Source: RGIG4608 sp045606265 (lineage in GTDB: Bacteria; Bacillota; Clostridia; Oscillospirales; CAG-272). Taken from it: a stretch of DNA of 64,000 nt. Both the position numbers and the translations under genes were made by a program. Positions 15,628 to 23,782 of the stretch are shown in pieces. The DNA lies in contig JAZURO010000233.1 of NCBI GenBank assembly GCA_045606265.1, forward strand, positions 10,817 to 74,816. The letters run 5' to 3'. Positions within the stretch are counted from its first letter, which is position 1; every line of letters starts with the position of its first letter. The notes beneath the pieces were generated by a model. It was not told the origin of the DNA and did no database searches. It was given only the letters and a program-made list of their open reading frames with translations.

Positions 15628-17028
15628 TTAAGCTTCTGTTTTTTCTTCAGTAGCTTTCTTAGTTGTTTTTCTTGTTTTCTTTACGGGTTTTTCTTCGCCT
15701 TCAACTGCTTCTGCCTTGGGAGCCGTCTTCTTAGTTGCTCTTTTCTTGGGAGATTTAACAACTGCGTGATCCTTTACAGCATTATATGCATTTTTAACAG
15801 ACAAATCAGCTGCGATCAATTCAGGATTGATAGATGCCTTAACCTGTTCAATTTCCATATTGTATGCCTTAGCGATCTTTTCAAATTCAGCGTTGATTTC
15901 TTCATCAGATACTTGAATATTTTCAAGTTCAGCAATCTTTTCAGCAGCAAGTCTAACCTTTACGTTGCGTTCAGCCTGAGCTCTGTACTGTGCGCGAAGT
16001 CCTTCAATAGTCATGCCAACGTACTGCAAGTAGATTTCAGTGGGGATACCCATTGATTTGATCTGATTTTCAAAATCGCTGAAGTACTTGTTGGCTTCGT
16101 CTTCAAACATAACCTCGGGAATGTCGGCATCAATCTTAGAGATAAGAGCGTCTTCGATCTGAGAATCGATAGCAGCGAGAGCATCGGACTCGTGTCTTGC
16201 TTCAATTTTAGCCTTAATATCAGCCAAATATTCATCGATTGTGTCAAATTCGGAAGCATCCTTAGCAAACTCATCATCAAGCTCGGGAAGCTCAATTTCT
16301 GTAATTGCGTGGATCTTTACCTTAAATACAGCTTCTTTGCCTGCAAGGTTGTCGGCATGATATTCGCTGGGGAATGTAACAAGAACGTCAAATTCGTCGT
16401 CAACTGAGTGACCAACGATCTGATCCTCGAATCCGGGAATAAATGAACCTGAGCCAAGCTTGAGGGCATAATCTTCACCCTTTCCGCCATCAAAAGCTAC
16501 ACCGTCAACAAATCCTTCAAAATCGATAACTGTTGTGTCACCAAGCTTTGCGGGACGATCGTTAGCATCTATCTGACGGCTGTATTTTTCTCTAACAAGC
16601 TCAATTTCGTGATTGATCTCGTCTTCTGTAACGGGAGCAACTTCCTTAGTTACTTCAATTCCAAAATAACCTTCGATTTTAACTTCGGGTTTAACAAATA
16701 CCTTAGCTGTGAAAACAACACCGTTTTCATCAATTGAGAGAACATCAATCTCGGGCATAGAAACTGCATTGATACCGGACTCGATAAGTGCTGCCTCATA
16801 AGCATCAGGAAGGATATCGTTAAGAGCTGTATCATAGAAGAAGCCCTTACCGTACATTTTTTCGATCATAGATCTGGGTGCTTTACCCTTTCTGAATCCG
16901 GGAATATTGATTTTTCCTACTTCTTTTTTGTAAGCACGCTCAATAGCTGCTTCAAAAACGGATTGTTCAACAGAGAAGTGAAGCTCAACTTTGTTAGCTT
17001 CGATTTTTTCGTTTTTGATTAAATTCAT
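15628..17028 (-). CDS. tig: Trigger factor, ribosome-associated chaperone and prolyl isomerase
   Basis: A 466-residue chaperone that binds nascent chains at the ribosome exit. The ribosome-docking motif GFRKGKAPRSMIEK is present near residue 45, followed by the FKBP-type domain (about 150-245) and the helical C-terminal arms. It exceeds the usual length of about 425-430 by a Lys/Ala/Thr/Glu-rich tail (residues about 425-466) of low complexity, with several KK and TKK repeats. GGAGG precedes the ATG. It is the first gene of the tig-clpP-clpX unit. Confidence 0.96.
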   Translation of the reverse strand: MNLIKNEKIEANKVELHFSVEQSVFEAAIERAYKKEVGKINIPGFRKGKAPRSMIEKMYGKGFFYDTALNDILPDAYEAALIESGINAVSMPEIDVLSIDENGVVFTAKVFVKPEVKIEGYFGIEVTKEVAPVTEDEINHEIELVREKYSRQIDANDRPAKLGDTTVIDFEGFVDGVAFDGGKGEDYALKLGSGSFIPGFEDQIVGHSVDDEFDVLVTFPSEYHADNLAGKEAVFKVKIHAITEIELPELDDEFAKDASEFDTIDEYLADIKAKIEARHESDALAAIDSQIEDALISKIDADIPEVMFEDEANKYFSDFENQIKSMGIPTEIYLQYVGMTIEGLRAQYRAQAERNVKVRLAAEKIAELENIQVSDEEINAEFEKIAKAYNMEIEQVKASINPELIAADLSVKNAYNAVKDHAVVKSPKKRATKKTAPKAEAVEGEEKPVKKTRKTTKKATEEKTEA

Positions 17029-17064
17029 TTTTTAATCCTCCAAATATTTTTACATACATCGTTT

Positions 17065-17093
17065 ATTATACATAATTAACAACAAAATGTCAA
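17065..17093 (-). promoter_or_regulatory. Sigma-A promoter of tig-clpP-clpX
   Basis: On the minus strand, TTGACA at 17093-17088 and TATAAT at 17070-17065, spacer 17 bp, both perfect. I see no CIRCE or CtsR-like repeat around it. Confidence 0.85.
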
Positions 17094-17119
17094 GGTTTTT
17101 TCGCAAAAACGCCAAAATA

Positions 17120-17848
17120 TTAGATAAAAATTGGCATTGGAGCAAAATTCAGGTAATCTGCTGCAACCATTGTGAAGCTGATTGAGTCATAAGTAAATTG
17201 TCTTGGAATTGAATAATTGTTATGAATGTGACCGTAATAGCAGTTTGTGATATTATATTTTTTCAATACGTCAAGTATTTTATCACAAACGCAGTCAGCA
17301 TAAACAGGCGGAAAATGAAGAAAAACAAGTATGGGCAAATCCGTGTTCTCATTTTTTATTTTCATCGCTTCCATAAGACTGATTTCTAGTCTTTGAGCTT
17401 CACGGGCAACTATTTTTTCATAGTCAACCTCGCCAACTGTTTTTTGTTGTTTTTCATCATAAAACCATCCTCTTGAACCGCAGATTATACAATCGTCAAG
17501 CAAATAAGCGTTATTGTGCAAGAGTTTGATAGATTTTATGTTGTTTGCTTCAAAAAATGAATTTATTTTTGTTGCGGTTGACCACCAGAAATCGTGATTT
17601 CCTTTGCCGATAATCTTGGTTCCGGGCAATGAATCAAGAAACAAAAAATCCGATTTAGCTTCTTCAAGTGTCATAGCCCACGAAATATCACCGGGAATAA
17701 CGATAATATCATCGTCATTGATGATGGCTTTGAAATACTTTTCAAGCTTTTGATGATAATCCTTCCATTTAGTACCGAATTTTTCCATTGATTTATTTGT
17801 CGTTTCATTCGTTGATAAATGGAGATCTGAAATAACGTATAAAGACAT
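17120..17848 (-). CDS. Calcineurin-like metallophosphoesterase
   Basis: A 242-residue phosphoesterase with all metal-binding motifs present: Asp8-x-His10 (SDLHLS), PGDISW, GKGNHDFWW, LHFPP and YGHIHN near the C-terminus. This contrasts with the altered paralogue at 7802-8494. No membrane segment or signal peptide is seen, so it is cytosolic. Clostridial proteins of this kind are annotated as phosphohydrolases without a known substrate. It ends about 27 bp upstream of the tig promoter and may be transcribed alone. Confidence 0.9.
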   Translation of the reverse strand: MSLYVISDLHLSTNETTNKSMEKFGTKWKDYHQKLEKYFKAIINDDDIIVIPGDISWAMTLEEAKSDFLFLDSLPGTKIIGKGNHDFWWSTATKINSFFEANNIKSIKLLHNNAYLLDDCIICGSRGWFYDEKQQKTVGEVDYEKIVAREAQRLEISLMEAMKIKNENTDLPILVFLHFPPVYADCVCDKILDVLKKYNITNCYYGHIHNNYSIPRQFTYDSISFTMVAADYLNFAPMPIFI

Positions 17849-17900
17849 TAAATAATCCTTTCTTGTGAATAAGGTCTCCGAAATAGCTAATAATAATATC

Positions 17901-17914
17901 GAGAGTTAACTCTC
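17901..17914. repeat. Perfect 14-bp palindrome between divergent genes
   Basis: GAGAGTTAACTCTC lies between the divergent metallophosphoesterase and DUF1540 genes. It has no loop and no T-run, so it looks more like a protein-binding site than a terminator. Confidence 0.4.
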
Positions 17915-17947
17915 AATAAAAAGCCACAAGGCAGAACGGAGCATAAG

Positions 17948-18136
17948 ATGAATAACGAGAAAAATTGCTGTGGAAATTCCAAAAATGTGATCAAGGGTAT
18001 CACCTGCGACGTAATCACTTGTCAGTATCATACAGGTGAGGGGCATTGTACAGCAGGTCATATCAAGGTTGGACCAAGTCAGGCGGAGGTAAGCAGAGAA
18101 ACACTTTGCACAACCTTCAAAAACAGAACTGAATAA
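17948..18136 (+). CDS. DUF1540 domain protein
   Basis: A 62-residue protein with six cysteines, arranged with the DUF1540 pattern Cys-x3-Cys-x-Tyr-His...Cys...Cys (TCDVITCQYH, GHCTAGHIKVG, ETLCTTF). The motif suggests metal binding. The family is common in Clostridia and Bacilli and has no established function. CGGAG precedes the ATG with normal spacing. It is followed by a bidirectional terminator shared with the convergent thrC operon. Confidence 0.85.
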   Translation: MNNEKNCCGNSKNVIKGITCDVITCQYHTGEGHCTAGHIKVGPSQAEVSRETLCTTFKNRTE

Positions 18137-18144
18137 GCACACAT

Positions 18145-18174
18145 AAAGCATATCTCTTTGAGGTATGCTTTTTA
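18145..18174. terminator. Bidirectional terminator between DUF1540 and thrC
   Basis: Twelve-bp stem (18145-18156 with 18160-18171, one G-U pair), 3-nt loop, with a T-rich right flank. Confidence 0.75.
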
Positions 18175-19656
18175 TTTTTCCAAAAAATGCAACAATTCGT
18201 TATACATATTATTGGGTGTCGTTACACCGCTGAAATTGACAGGTTTTTTATCGAGATCTGTCAGTGGTGACGGTATTTTTGTATGGGTCTTTTCAGACAG
18301 CTCCCTAAGTATTGAAAGATCGTCAAATTGATTTTCACCAAATATAGCACCGTAAACGTTGCCTGCAAATTTATAAGGATTTGCGGTTGAAGCTACAACA
18401 GTTTTTGTATCATCGGATGAGTCATACCTATATGATTCAAGAGCTGAGAAAGCAACAGCAGTATGCGTATCCATCAGATAATCGTAGTCATTATAGTACT
18501 TTTTGATAGTATCTGAGGTTTTGCTTTCATCTGCAAAATAGCCAATAAAATTCTCAGCAATTTTTGCTTTAACTTCTTCGTCAATTTGAAATACTCCGTT
18601 ATCATTCAGTTCTTTCATATACTCAGATGTCTGCTCAGCTCCGCAAATCCAATAAAGAAGACGTTCAAGATTACTTGAAATCAAAATATCCATCGACGGC
18701 GACATTGTAAGATAGAAATCTCTGTTCCTATCATATTTTCCTGTGTTCAGGAAGTCGGTTAAAATATTGTTGGAATTGGATGCGCAAATCAGTTTATTTA
18801 TTGGCAATCCCATCATCTTTGCTATATATGCGGCAAGTATATTACCGAAATTTCCCGTGGGGACGCAAATATTGATCTTTTCTCCAAAAGTAATTTCATT
18901 CTGTGACAGCAAATCGCAATATGCCTTAACATAATAAACAATTTGTGGAGCAAGACGTCCGAAGTTTATTGAATTGGCGCTTGAAAGAAAATATCCTTTT
19001 GCGTTTAATTCATCTGCTATTTTTTCATTATTAAATATTTTTTTGACACCGCTTTGAATATCGTCAAAATTACCTTGAACCGCACAAACATTTACATTGT
19101 TACCGATTTGTGTGGTCATTTGTAATTCCTGAATTGCGCTTACACCGTTTTGGGGATAAAATACGTTTATCTTAATTTGCGCTGCATCCTTGTATCCTTC
19201 AAGTGCAGCTTTGCCCGTATCTCCCGATGTTGCAACAACTATAAGTGCCGTGCGAGTTTCTCCCGTCTTTTTAAGTGACCGTGAAAGAAGTTTTGGCATA
19301 ATTTGAAGTGCCATATCCTTAAACGCACACGTAGGGCCGTGCCAAAGTTCAAGGGAATACGTATCGGAATTAATTTTATGCAAGGGGCAGGGATCCTTAG
19401 AAAAGGATGCCTCCGAATAAGAATGAATACAATCTTCAAGAAGCTCGTCGTATGAATAGTCGCTCAAAAAGAAAGAAAGAATCCTTGCGGCAAGCTCAGG
19501 ATATGAGAGGGAACAAAAGGAAATTATTTCATCTTTTGTAAACGTCGGTATATTTTCGGGAACAAAAAGCCCTCCATCGTCAGCAAGACCTTGCTTGATA
19601 ACTTGCGCAGAGCTGTATTTTTTTGCTTGTTTATCTCTAGTGCTTTGAAAATTCAT
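18172..19656 (-). CDS. thrC: Threonine synthase
   Basis: A 494-residue PLP enzyme that converts O-phosphohomoserine to threonine. The N-terminus FQSTRDK, the PLP lysine in CAFKDMALQ (Lys113), the SGDTGKAAL phosphate loop and the PTGNFGN motif are typical. It belongs to the longer threonine synthase class found in enterobacteria and many Clostridia. ATG at 19656 was chosen because GGAGAAA lies just upstream; an ATG at 19671 overlaps the stop of the preceding gene. It is the last gene of the lepB operon. No threonine or T-box attenuator is seen near it. Confidence 0.94.
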   Translation of the reverse strand: MNFQSTRDKQAKKYSSAQVIKQGLADDGGLFVPENIPTFTKDEIISFCSLSYPELAARILSFFLSDYSYDELLEDCIHSYSEASFSKDPCPLHKINSDTYSLELWHGPTCAFKDMALQIMPKLLSRSLKKTGETRTALIVVATSGDTGKAALEGYKDAAQIKINVFYPQNGVSAIQELQMTTQIGNNVNVCAVQGNFDDIQSGVKKIFNNEKIADELNAKGYFLSSANSINFGRLAPQIVYYVKAYCDLLSQNEITFGEKINICVPTGNFGNILAAYIAKMMGLPINKLICASNSNNILTDFLNTGKYDRNRDFYLTMSPSMDILISSNLERLLYWICGAEQTSEYMKELNDNGVFQIDEEVKAKIAENFIGYFADESKTSDTIKKYYNDYDYLMDTHTAVAFSALESYRYDSSDDTKTVVASTANPYKFAGNVYGAIFGENQFDDLSILRELSEKTHTKIPSPLTDLDKKPVNFSGVTTPNNMYNELLHFLEK

Positions 19657-19667
19657 AAATTTCTCCA

Positions 19668-20600
19668 TCATATATTTCTTTTGAAAAACTCAAAAGCATT
19701 TTTATACATTATTTTGTTTATAAGCTCTTCAGAATAATTAAGTCTTTGCATCTCGTCAGCAATTTTATGAATATCCTGAATTCCGAAAAAACCATCGGGC
19801 AAATCTGTTCCGTCAAGGTCAGTTCCCATAGCAAGTATATTTTTGCCACCCAATGACAGATAGTGCTCGATATGTCTTATGACATCAGAGATGTTTGCTG
19901 AATCAGCGGAAGCAAGATGAGAGGGGCAGAGATTAATTCCAACAAGACCTCCAAGCTTTAATAATTCAAGAAAATGTTCGTCTTTAAGATTCCTTGTGTG
20001 TTGATTTACGGAATAAGAATCGGAGTGAGACGCAACGATTGGATTATTATATCGTTGGGCTAATTCAAGTGTCATTTCGGCACCTTTGAAGGAACAATGT
20101 GAAATGTCGGGAATAATACCGAGATCAAAGCAGGATTTAACAACTGATACTCCAAATTCCGTGAGGCCTTTGTTTGTATCGTGACCGCCTCCAATGCAGG
20201 TTTCACCGTACCAGTTCAATGTAAGCAATCTGACACCGTGATTGCGCAAAGTCGTAAGACGTAAAATATCGTTATTGAGGATTCTCGCATCCTCTACTGC
20301 AAGAATTATAGGTGTCTTTCCTTCGTTAGCAGAAGATAATAATTCATCCGAGGTTGACACAAGTTTAGCACGACTTTTATTAATTTCAACTTCATTTCTA
20401 AGGTTTGTTTCCACTTCAAAAAATCTGCTGTATCCTTCATCATCAGTCAGTTTGTAATTAGTCCAAACAGCCATGACCTGAGCATACTGCTCAAAGGATT
20501 CGGTCCTTTTGAGGGATATGTGTAAATTATTATCGTAAAGGGACTGCTTTTCGCTTAACAGACGTGTAGAAGTATCACAATGCAAATCAAAAAGTTTCAT
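19668..20600 (-). CDS. Membrane dipeptidase family (M19, renal dipeptidase-like) peptidase
   Basis: A 310-residue metallo-dipeptidase. The M19 metal ligands are visible: His7 and Asp9 in LHCDTS, the bridging Glu in AVEDARIL, two His residues in ISHCS and ASHSDS, and a C-terminal Asp in GTDLDG. There is no signal peptide, so despite the family name it is probably cytosolic and cleaves dipeptides. It lies 2 bp downstream of yraN and overlaps a minor start of thrC. Confidence 0.9.
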   Translation of the reverse strand: MKLFDLHCDTSTRLLSEKQSLYDNNLHISLKRTESFEQYAQVMAVWTNYKLTDDEGYSRFFEVETNLRNEVEINKSRAKLVSTSDELLSSANEGKTPIILAVEDARILNNDILRLTTLRNHGVRLLTLNWYGETCIGGGHDTNKGLTEFGVSVVKSCFDLGIIPDISHCSFKGAEMTLELAQRYNNPIVASHSDSYSVNQHTRNLKDEHFLELLKLGGLVGINLCPSHLASADSANISDVIRHIEHYLSLGGKNILAMGTDLDGTDLPDGFFGIQDIHKIADEMQRLNYSEELINKIMYKNAFEFFKRNI

Positions 20601-20602
20601 AA

Positions 20603-20986
20603 TCAGTTACCAAATGCATCTTCAATATGGTTTATTTTCATAATATTTAGTGGGTTATTTCTGTCAAGATAAACCTCAATTACGTCAATGCGGGGAGTTT
20701 TCTTGCTTGGATGTTGCGTAAGATATGTCTGTGCAGCCATCAAAGTTCGTTTTTGCTTTGAATACGTAACAGCAGATGCAGGAGTTCCAAACTCAAAGCT
20801 TGAATCTCTTGAGCACGAGCGAGTTTTTACCTCAACAAATATAATATATTGTTTGTTTTCGGCTATGATGTCAATTTCATTGTGAGAAGCGTAATAATTC
20901 TGCTCCAATATCTTGAATTTCTTGTTTCTGAGATACTCACAGCAAGCGATCTCGCCGTATCTTCCTATTTCTGTTGTGTTTTTCAT
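20603..20986 (-). CDS. YraN family protein (UPF0102), nuclease-fold
   Basis: A 127-residue protein with the Holliday-junction-resolvase-like fold signature: GRYGEIACCEYLRNKKFKIL, the EIDIIAE and FVEVKTR strands holding the Glu/Asp...Glu-x-Lys nuclease motif, and a SKQKRTLMAAQ helix. The start is taken at ATG 20986, which directly abuts the rnhB stop codon and gives the family length; a longer frame would overlap rnhB. Adjacent rnhB and yraN genes are common in bacteria. The biological role is unknown. Confidence 0.88.
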   Translation of the reverse strand: MKNTTEIGRYGEIACCEYLRNKKFKILEQNYYASHNEIDIIAENKQYIIFVEVKTRSCSRDSSFEFGTPASAVTYSKQKRTLMAAQTYLTQHPSKKTPRIDVIEVYLDRNNPLNIMKINHIEDAFGN

Positions 20987-20987
20987 A

Positions 20988-21590
20988 TCATTCTTCATTA
21001 AGAAAGCGTATGAACTTTTTTCTGTGAATAGGAGACGGTCCAAACTCGCGTAAAGCCTGCATGTGTTGTTTTGTGCCATATCCTTTATGCTTGGCAATAC
21101 CGTATTGGGGATAGTCCTTATCCATTTGCTCACACATTTCATCTCTCGTTACTTTTGCAAGAATTGATGCAGCTGCAATACTCGGGCTTGTAGCATCACC
21201 TTTGATAATTGTCATTGTTGGGATAGTAAATCCGCGACTGATATTGCCGTCAATGATTGCAAAATCAGCTTTGATTTGCAATCCTTCTACAGCGCGGCGC
21301 ATAGCAAGCATATCTGCTTCAAGAATATTAAGCTCGTCAATTTCCTCAACGCTTGCCTCGGCAATACAGTATGCAACAGCATTTTCCTTTATCTTGTTGA
21401 AAACTTCTTTTCTTTTCTTGGGAGAGAGCTTTTTTGAATCGTTAAGTCCCTCTATGTATAAACCCATAGGCAAAATGCAAGCAGCAGCAACAACGGGACC
21501 GCAAAGGGGACCTCTGCCTGCTTCGTCAACACCGCAAACAAATTTGTAGCCCTGTTCAATAAGGGACTGTTCAATGGAATATTCTAACAT
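20988..21590 (-). CDS. rnhB: Ribonuclease HII
   Basis: A 200-residue nuclease that removes ribonucleotides from DNA. The signature GVDEAGRGPLCGPV gives the catalytic Asp22-Glu23; further acidic residues lie in IIDGN and the C-terminal KVTRDE region, with the IAKHKGYGT motif present. Length is normal. It is located 3 bp after rbgA, the usual ylqF-rnhB arrangement. A type I RNase H is also encoded at 48626-49066. Confidence 0.96.
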   Translation of the reverse strand: MLEYSIEQSLIEQGYKFVCGVDEAGRGPLCGPVVAAACILPMGLYIEGLNDSKKLSPKKRKEVFNKIKENAVAYCIAEASVEEIDELNILEADMLAMRRAVEGLQIKADFAIIDGNISRGFTIPTMTIIKGDATSPSIAAASILAKVTRDEMCEQMDKDYPQYGIAKHKGYGTKQHMQALREFGPSPIHRKKFIRFLNEE

Positions 21591-21593
21591 AAA

Positions 21594-22457
21594 CTAAATC
21601 CTGTCAAGTGTAATTTTTCCTATTTTTGCGCTTCTGAATTCTTCGAGAAGCATATTGGCGGTTCTTTCGTAATCAATTTCGCCGCCGCTGATAAGAAATC
21701 CTCGTTTTTTACCAATTAACTCAAACAATTCAAGATCGGTAAGATTATCGCAAACTGAAATATCACCAAGCTTGTATCGTTCTGAGAGTAGCTTGGGGTA
21801 TTGTTTTCTGAGTCGGGAGCAGAGAACTATGGCAAGGGTCTCAATGTCAAGAATTTTATCTTTAATGGCACCTGTAAGAGCAAGATTTTCACCAATCGTT
21901 CTATCGTCGAATTTGGGCCAGAGAACCCCGGGCATATCCATAAGCATAAGACCTATATTTGTGTCAACCCATTGTTTGTCAACAGTAACTCCAGGACGGT
22001 TTTCCACCTTTGCCTTCTTTGAGCCGCATATTTTATTAATAAGTGAGGATTTTCCGACGTTGGGGATTCCAACGATCATAGCTTTCAGCTTTCTTCCTGT
22101 CATACCCTTGGCTTCATAGCGTTGAATCTTTTCAGCAAGAACAGTATTAACAGCATCTTTAATTTTGTTAATACCCATACCGCTTACGCAGTCAGTGGTA
22201 ATACAAATTGTTTGTTCATTTGAATAATACTCACACCATTTCTTTGTCATTTCCGGATCGGCAAGAGTTGCCTTGTTAAGTAACAAAATGGTGGGCTTTT
22301 GCGCAGTCATTGCCGCAATTTCGGGATTCCGTGAGCTTTTGGGTATTCTTGCGTCAAGAATTTCGATTACGACGTCAACGTTTTTTAGATTTTCCGTGAT
22401 CATTCGGCGAGTTTTTGCCATATGACCGGGGAACCACTGTATTTGTTCTGATGGCAT
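21594..22457 (-). CDS. rbgA: Ribosome biogenesis GTPase RbgA (YlqF)
   Basis: A 287-residue circularly permuted GTPase needed for late 50S assembly. The motif order is G4 (LLLNKAT, 61-64), G5, then G1 (GIPNVGKSS), G2 (PGVT) and G3 (DMPG), as in the family. The N-terminal FPGHMAKTRR segment is conserved. The G4 motif reads Asn-Lys-Ala-Thr instead of the usual Asn-Lys-Ala-Asp, a change at the residue that selects guanine. The gene otherwise looks intact and lies between lepB and rnhB. Confidence 0.95.
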   Translation of the reverse strand: MPSEQIQWFPGHMAKTRRMITENLKNVDVVIEILDARIPKSSRNPEIAAMTAQKPTILLLNKATLADPEMTKKWCEYYSNEQTICITTDCVSGMGINKIKDAVNTVLAEKIQRYEAKGMTGRKLKAMIVGIPNVGKSSLINKICGSKKAKVENRPGVTVDKQWVDTNIGLMLMDMPGVLWPKFDDRTIGENLALTGAIKDKILDIETLAIVLCSRLRKQYPKLLSERYKLGDISVCDNLTDLELFELIGKKRGFLISGGEIDYERTANMLLEEFRSAKIGKITLDRI

Positions 22458-22470
22458 AATTTTTTCTTCC

Positions 22471-23061
22471 TTAATTTATAATTCCAAATTTATCTTTGGG
22501 AGATATTCTGAGCAGCACTTTGCCAAGCACAGTCTTTTCATCAATTACTCCCATCAATTCAGATCTGCTGTCAAGGGAATTGTTTCGGTTATCTCCCATA
22601 ACAAACAAATGACCCTCGGGAACATAGACCTCGTACACTCCTCTGGCATCATATTCGCCCGAGTCGAAAAAAGCATAGGATGATTCGTCAATTATATCCT
22701 CATCCGTAAATATTTCGTCATCTGAAACGAATAAAGTACCGTTGTTATAGTCGATTCGGACGTATTTATCACCTGTTGCAATAACTCTTTTAACGCAGGG
22801 CTCATTTAGATAATCTCCGGTTTGATGAAATACTATAATGTCATTTTCTTTTGGTGTGTATAAAAAATTATAGATTACCAGTTGTTCACCTTCGTGAAGG
22901 GTATCTATCATTGAGTCACCAACAACGGTGCAAACCCTGAAAATAAACGTTAATAAAATTAAAATTATGATTAGCGCTTTAATGATAGAGTCAAACCATT
23001 CATATAGAGAAGATGAAGGTTCTTGATTTTTATATGAAGAAAGATTGATATCAGAATTCAA
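22471..23061 (-). CDS. lepB: Signal peptidase I
   Basis: A 196-residue type I signal peptidase that releases secreted proteins at the membrane. One N-terminal transmembrane helix spans about 27-44, the catalytic Ser50 lies in VGDSM, and the general base Lys91 is in VKRVIATG. The conserved GDNRNNSLDSR box is present. It is first in the operon lepB-rbgA-rnhB-yraN-M19-thrC, with a 13-bp gap to rbgA. Confidence 0.95.
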   Translation of the reverse strand: MNSDINLSSYKNQEPSSSLYEWFDSIIKALIIILILLTFIFRVCTVVGDSMIDTLHEGEQLVIYNFLYTPKENDIIVFHQTGDYLNEPCVKRVIATGDKYVRIDYNNGTLFVSDDEIFTDEDIIDESSYAFFDSGEYDARGVYEVYVPEGHLFVMGDNRNNSLDSRSELMGVIDEKTVLGKVLLRISPKDKFGIIN

Positions 23062-23103
23062 AATATACCTCCGAAAACCAGTAAGAAATATTACTTAACA
23101 TTA

Positions 23104-23132
23104 ATTGTAACACATTTTAGAAGAATAAACAA
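23104..23132 (-). promoter_or_regulatory. Promoter of the lepB-thrC operon
   Basis: On the minus strand, TTGTTT at 23132-23127 and TACAAT at 23109-23104, spacer 17 bp. The -10 is preceded by TGT. Confidence 0.55.
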
Positions 23133-23181
23133 GTTTTTTTGAAAAAAATAAAAAAATATGATAAAAAAATTAAAAACGATA

Positions 23182-23210
23182 TTGACAACTTTTGAAAAAT
23201 ATGCTAAGAT
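23182..23210 (+). promoter_or_regulatory. Sigma-A promoter of the NfeD/SPFH operon
   Basis: TTGACA at 23182-23187 and TAAGAT at 23205-23210, spacer 17 bp. Confidence 0.72.
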
Positions 23211-23226
23211 AAATTGAAACATAATA

Positions 23227-23268
23227 TTGAATTGTCAATTGGCTTCTTTTTCGGCTTTTTCAATTCAA
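23227..23268 (+). promoter_or_regulatory. Hairpin in the NfeD leader
   Basis: TTGAATTG (23227-23234) pairs with CAATTCAA (23261-23268). A competing smaller inverted repeat, AATTG-T-CAATT, lies at 23230-23240. The two share the same left arm, so the leader could fold in two ways. Confidence 0.35.
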
Positions 23269-23297
23269 AATCTATAGATACATGTAAGGAGAACAAT

Positions 23298-23765
23298 ATG
23301 CTTGTTTATGTTTTGACGGGTATTTGGGCGGCATTGTTGGCTTGTTCAGTGCTCTATTCAATCTTTGGCGATGCTAAGTTTGGTGTCCCCGCTTCTGCTG
23401 CAACAGGCGCAGCTATGATAGTGTCTCTTGTAATGCCTGCAAATGAATTTTACGTAAGCTTCTTTGCACAGGTAGCTGTTGCCGGTGTTATCGTTGCTAT
23501 ACCTCTTATTTGGTATATCATAGCAGGTAAGGCAAATAGCGATAAGAGAATCAGAAAAGGAAAAGCTAATATTAGAGCTCTTATTGGTCAAAGATGTCTT
23601 GTTGTTGAAGATATTTCCAACATCCATGACAAAGGCCTTGTAAAATATAAAGGCAATTTGTGGAGCGCGCGCTCTGTTAGCGAAAACGATTATATCGAAG
23701 AAGGTACGATCGTTGTCATTAACTATGTTGAGGGCGTTAAGCTCATTTGTTCAAGAGAAAGATAA
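23298..23765 (+). CDS. NfeD-like membrane protein
   Basis: A 155-residue protein with three hydrophobic segments (about 1-22, 30-48, 52-75) followed by a basic linker (SDKRIRKGKANI) and a C-terminal OB-fold domain (LIGQRCLVVEDI...GTIVVINYVEGVKLIC), the arrangement of the short NfeD proteins. NfeD proteins partner with SPFH/stomatin proteins in membrane microdomains, and the next gene, 17 bp downstream, encodes such a protein. The start ATG 23298 follows AAGGAGAAC. Confidence 0.88.
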   Translation: MLVYVLTGIWAALLACSVLYSIFGDAKFGVPASAATGAAMIVSLVMPANEFYVSFFAQVAVAGVIVAIPLIWYIIAGKANSDKRIRKGKANIRALIGQRCLVVEDISNIHDKGLVKYKGNLWSARSVSENDYIEEGTIVVINYVEGVKLICSRER

Positions 23766-23782
23766 GAGGGAGGTAAAATAAT

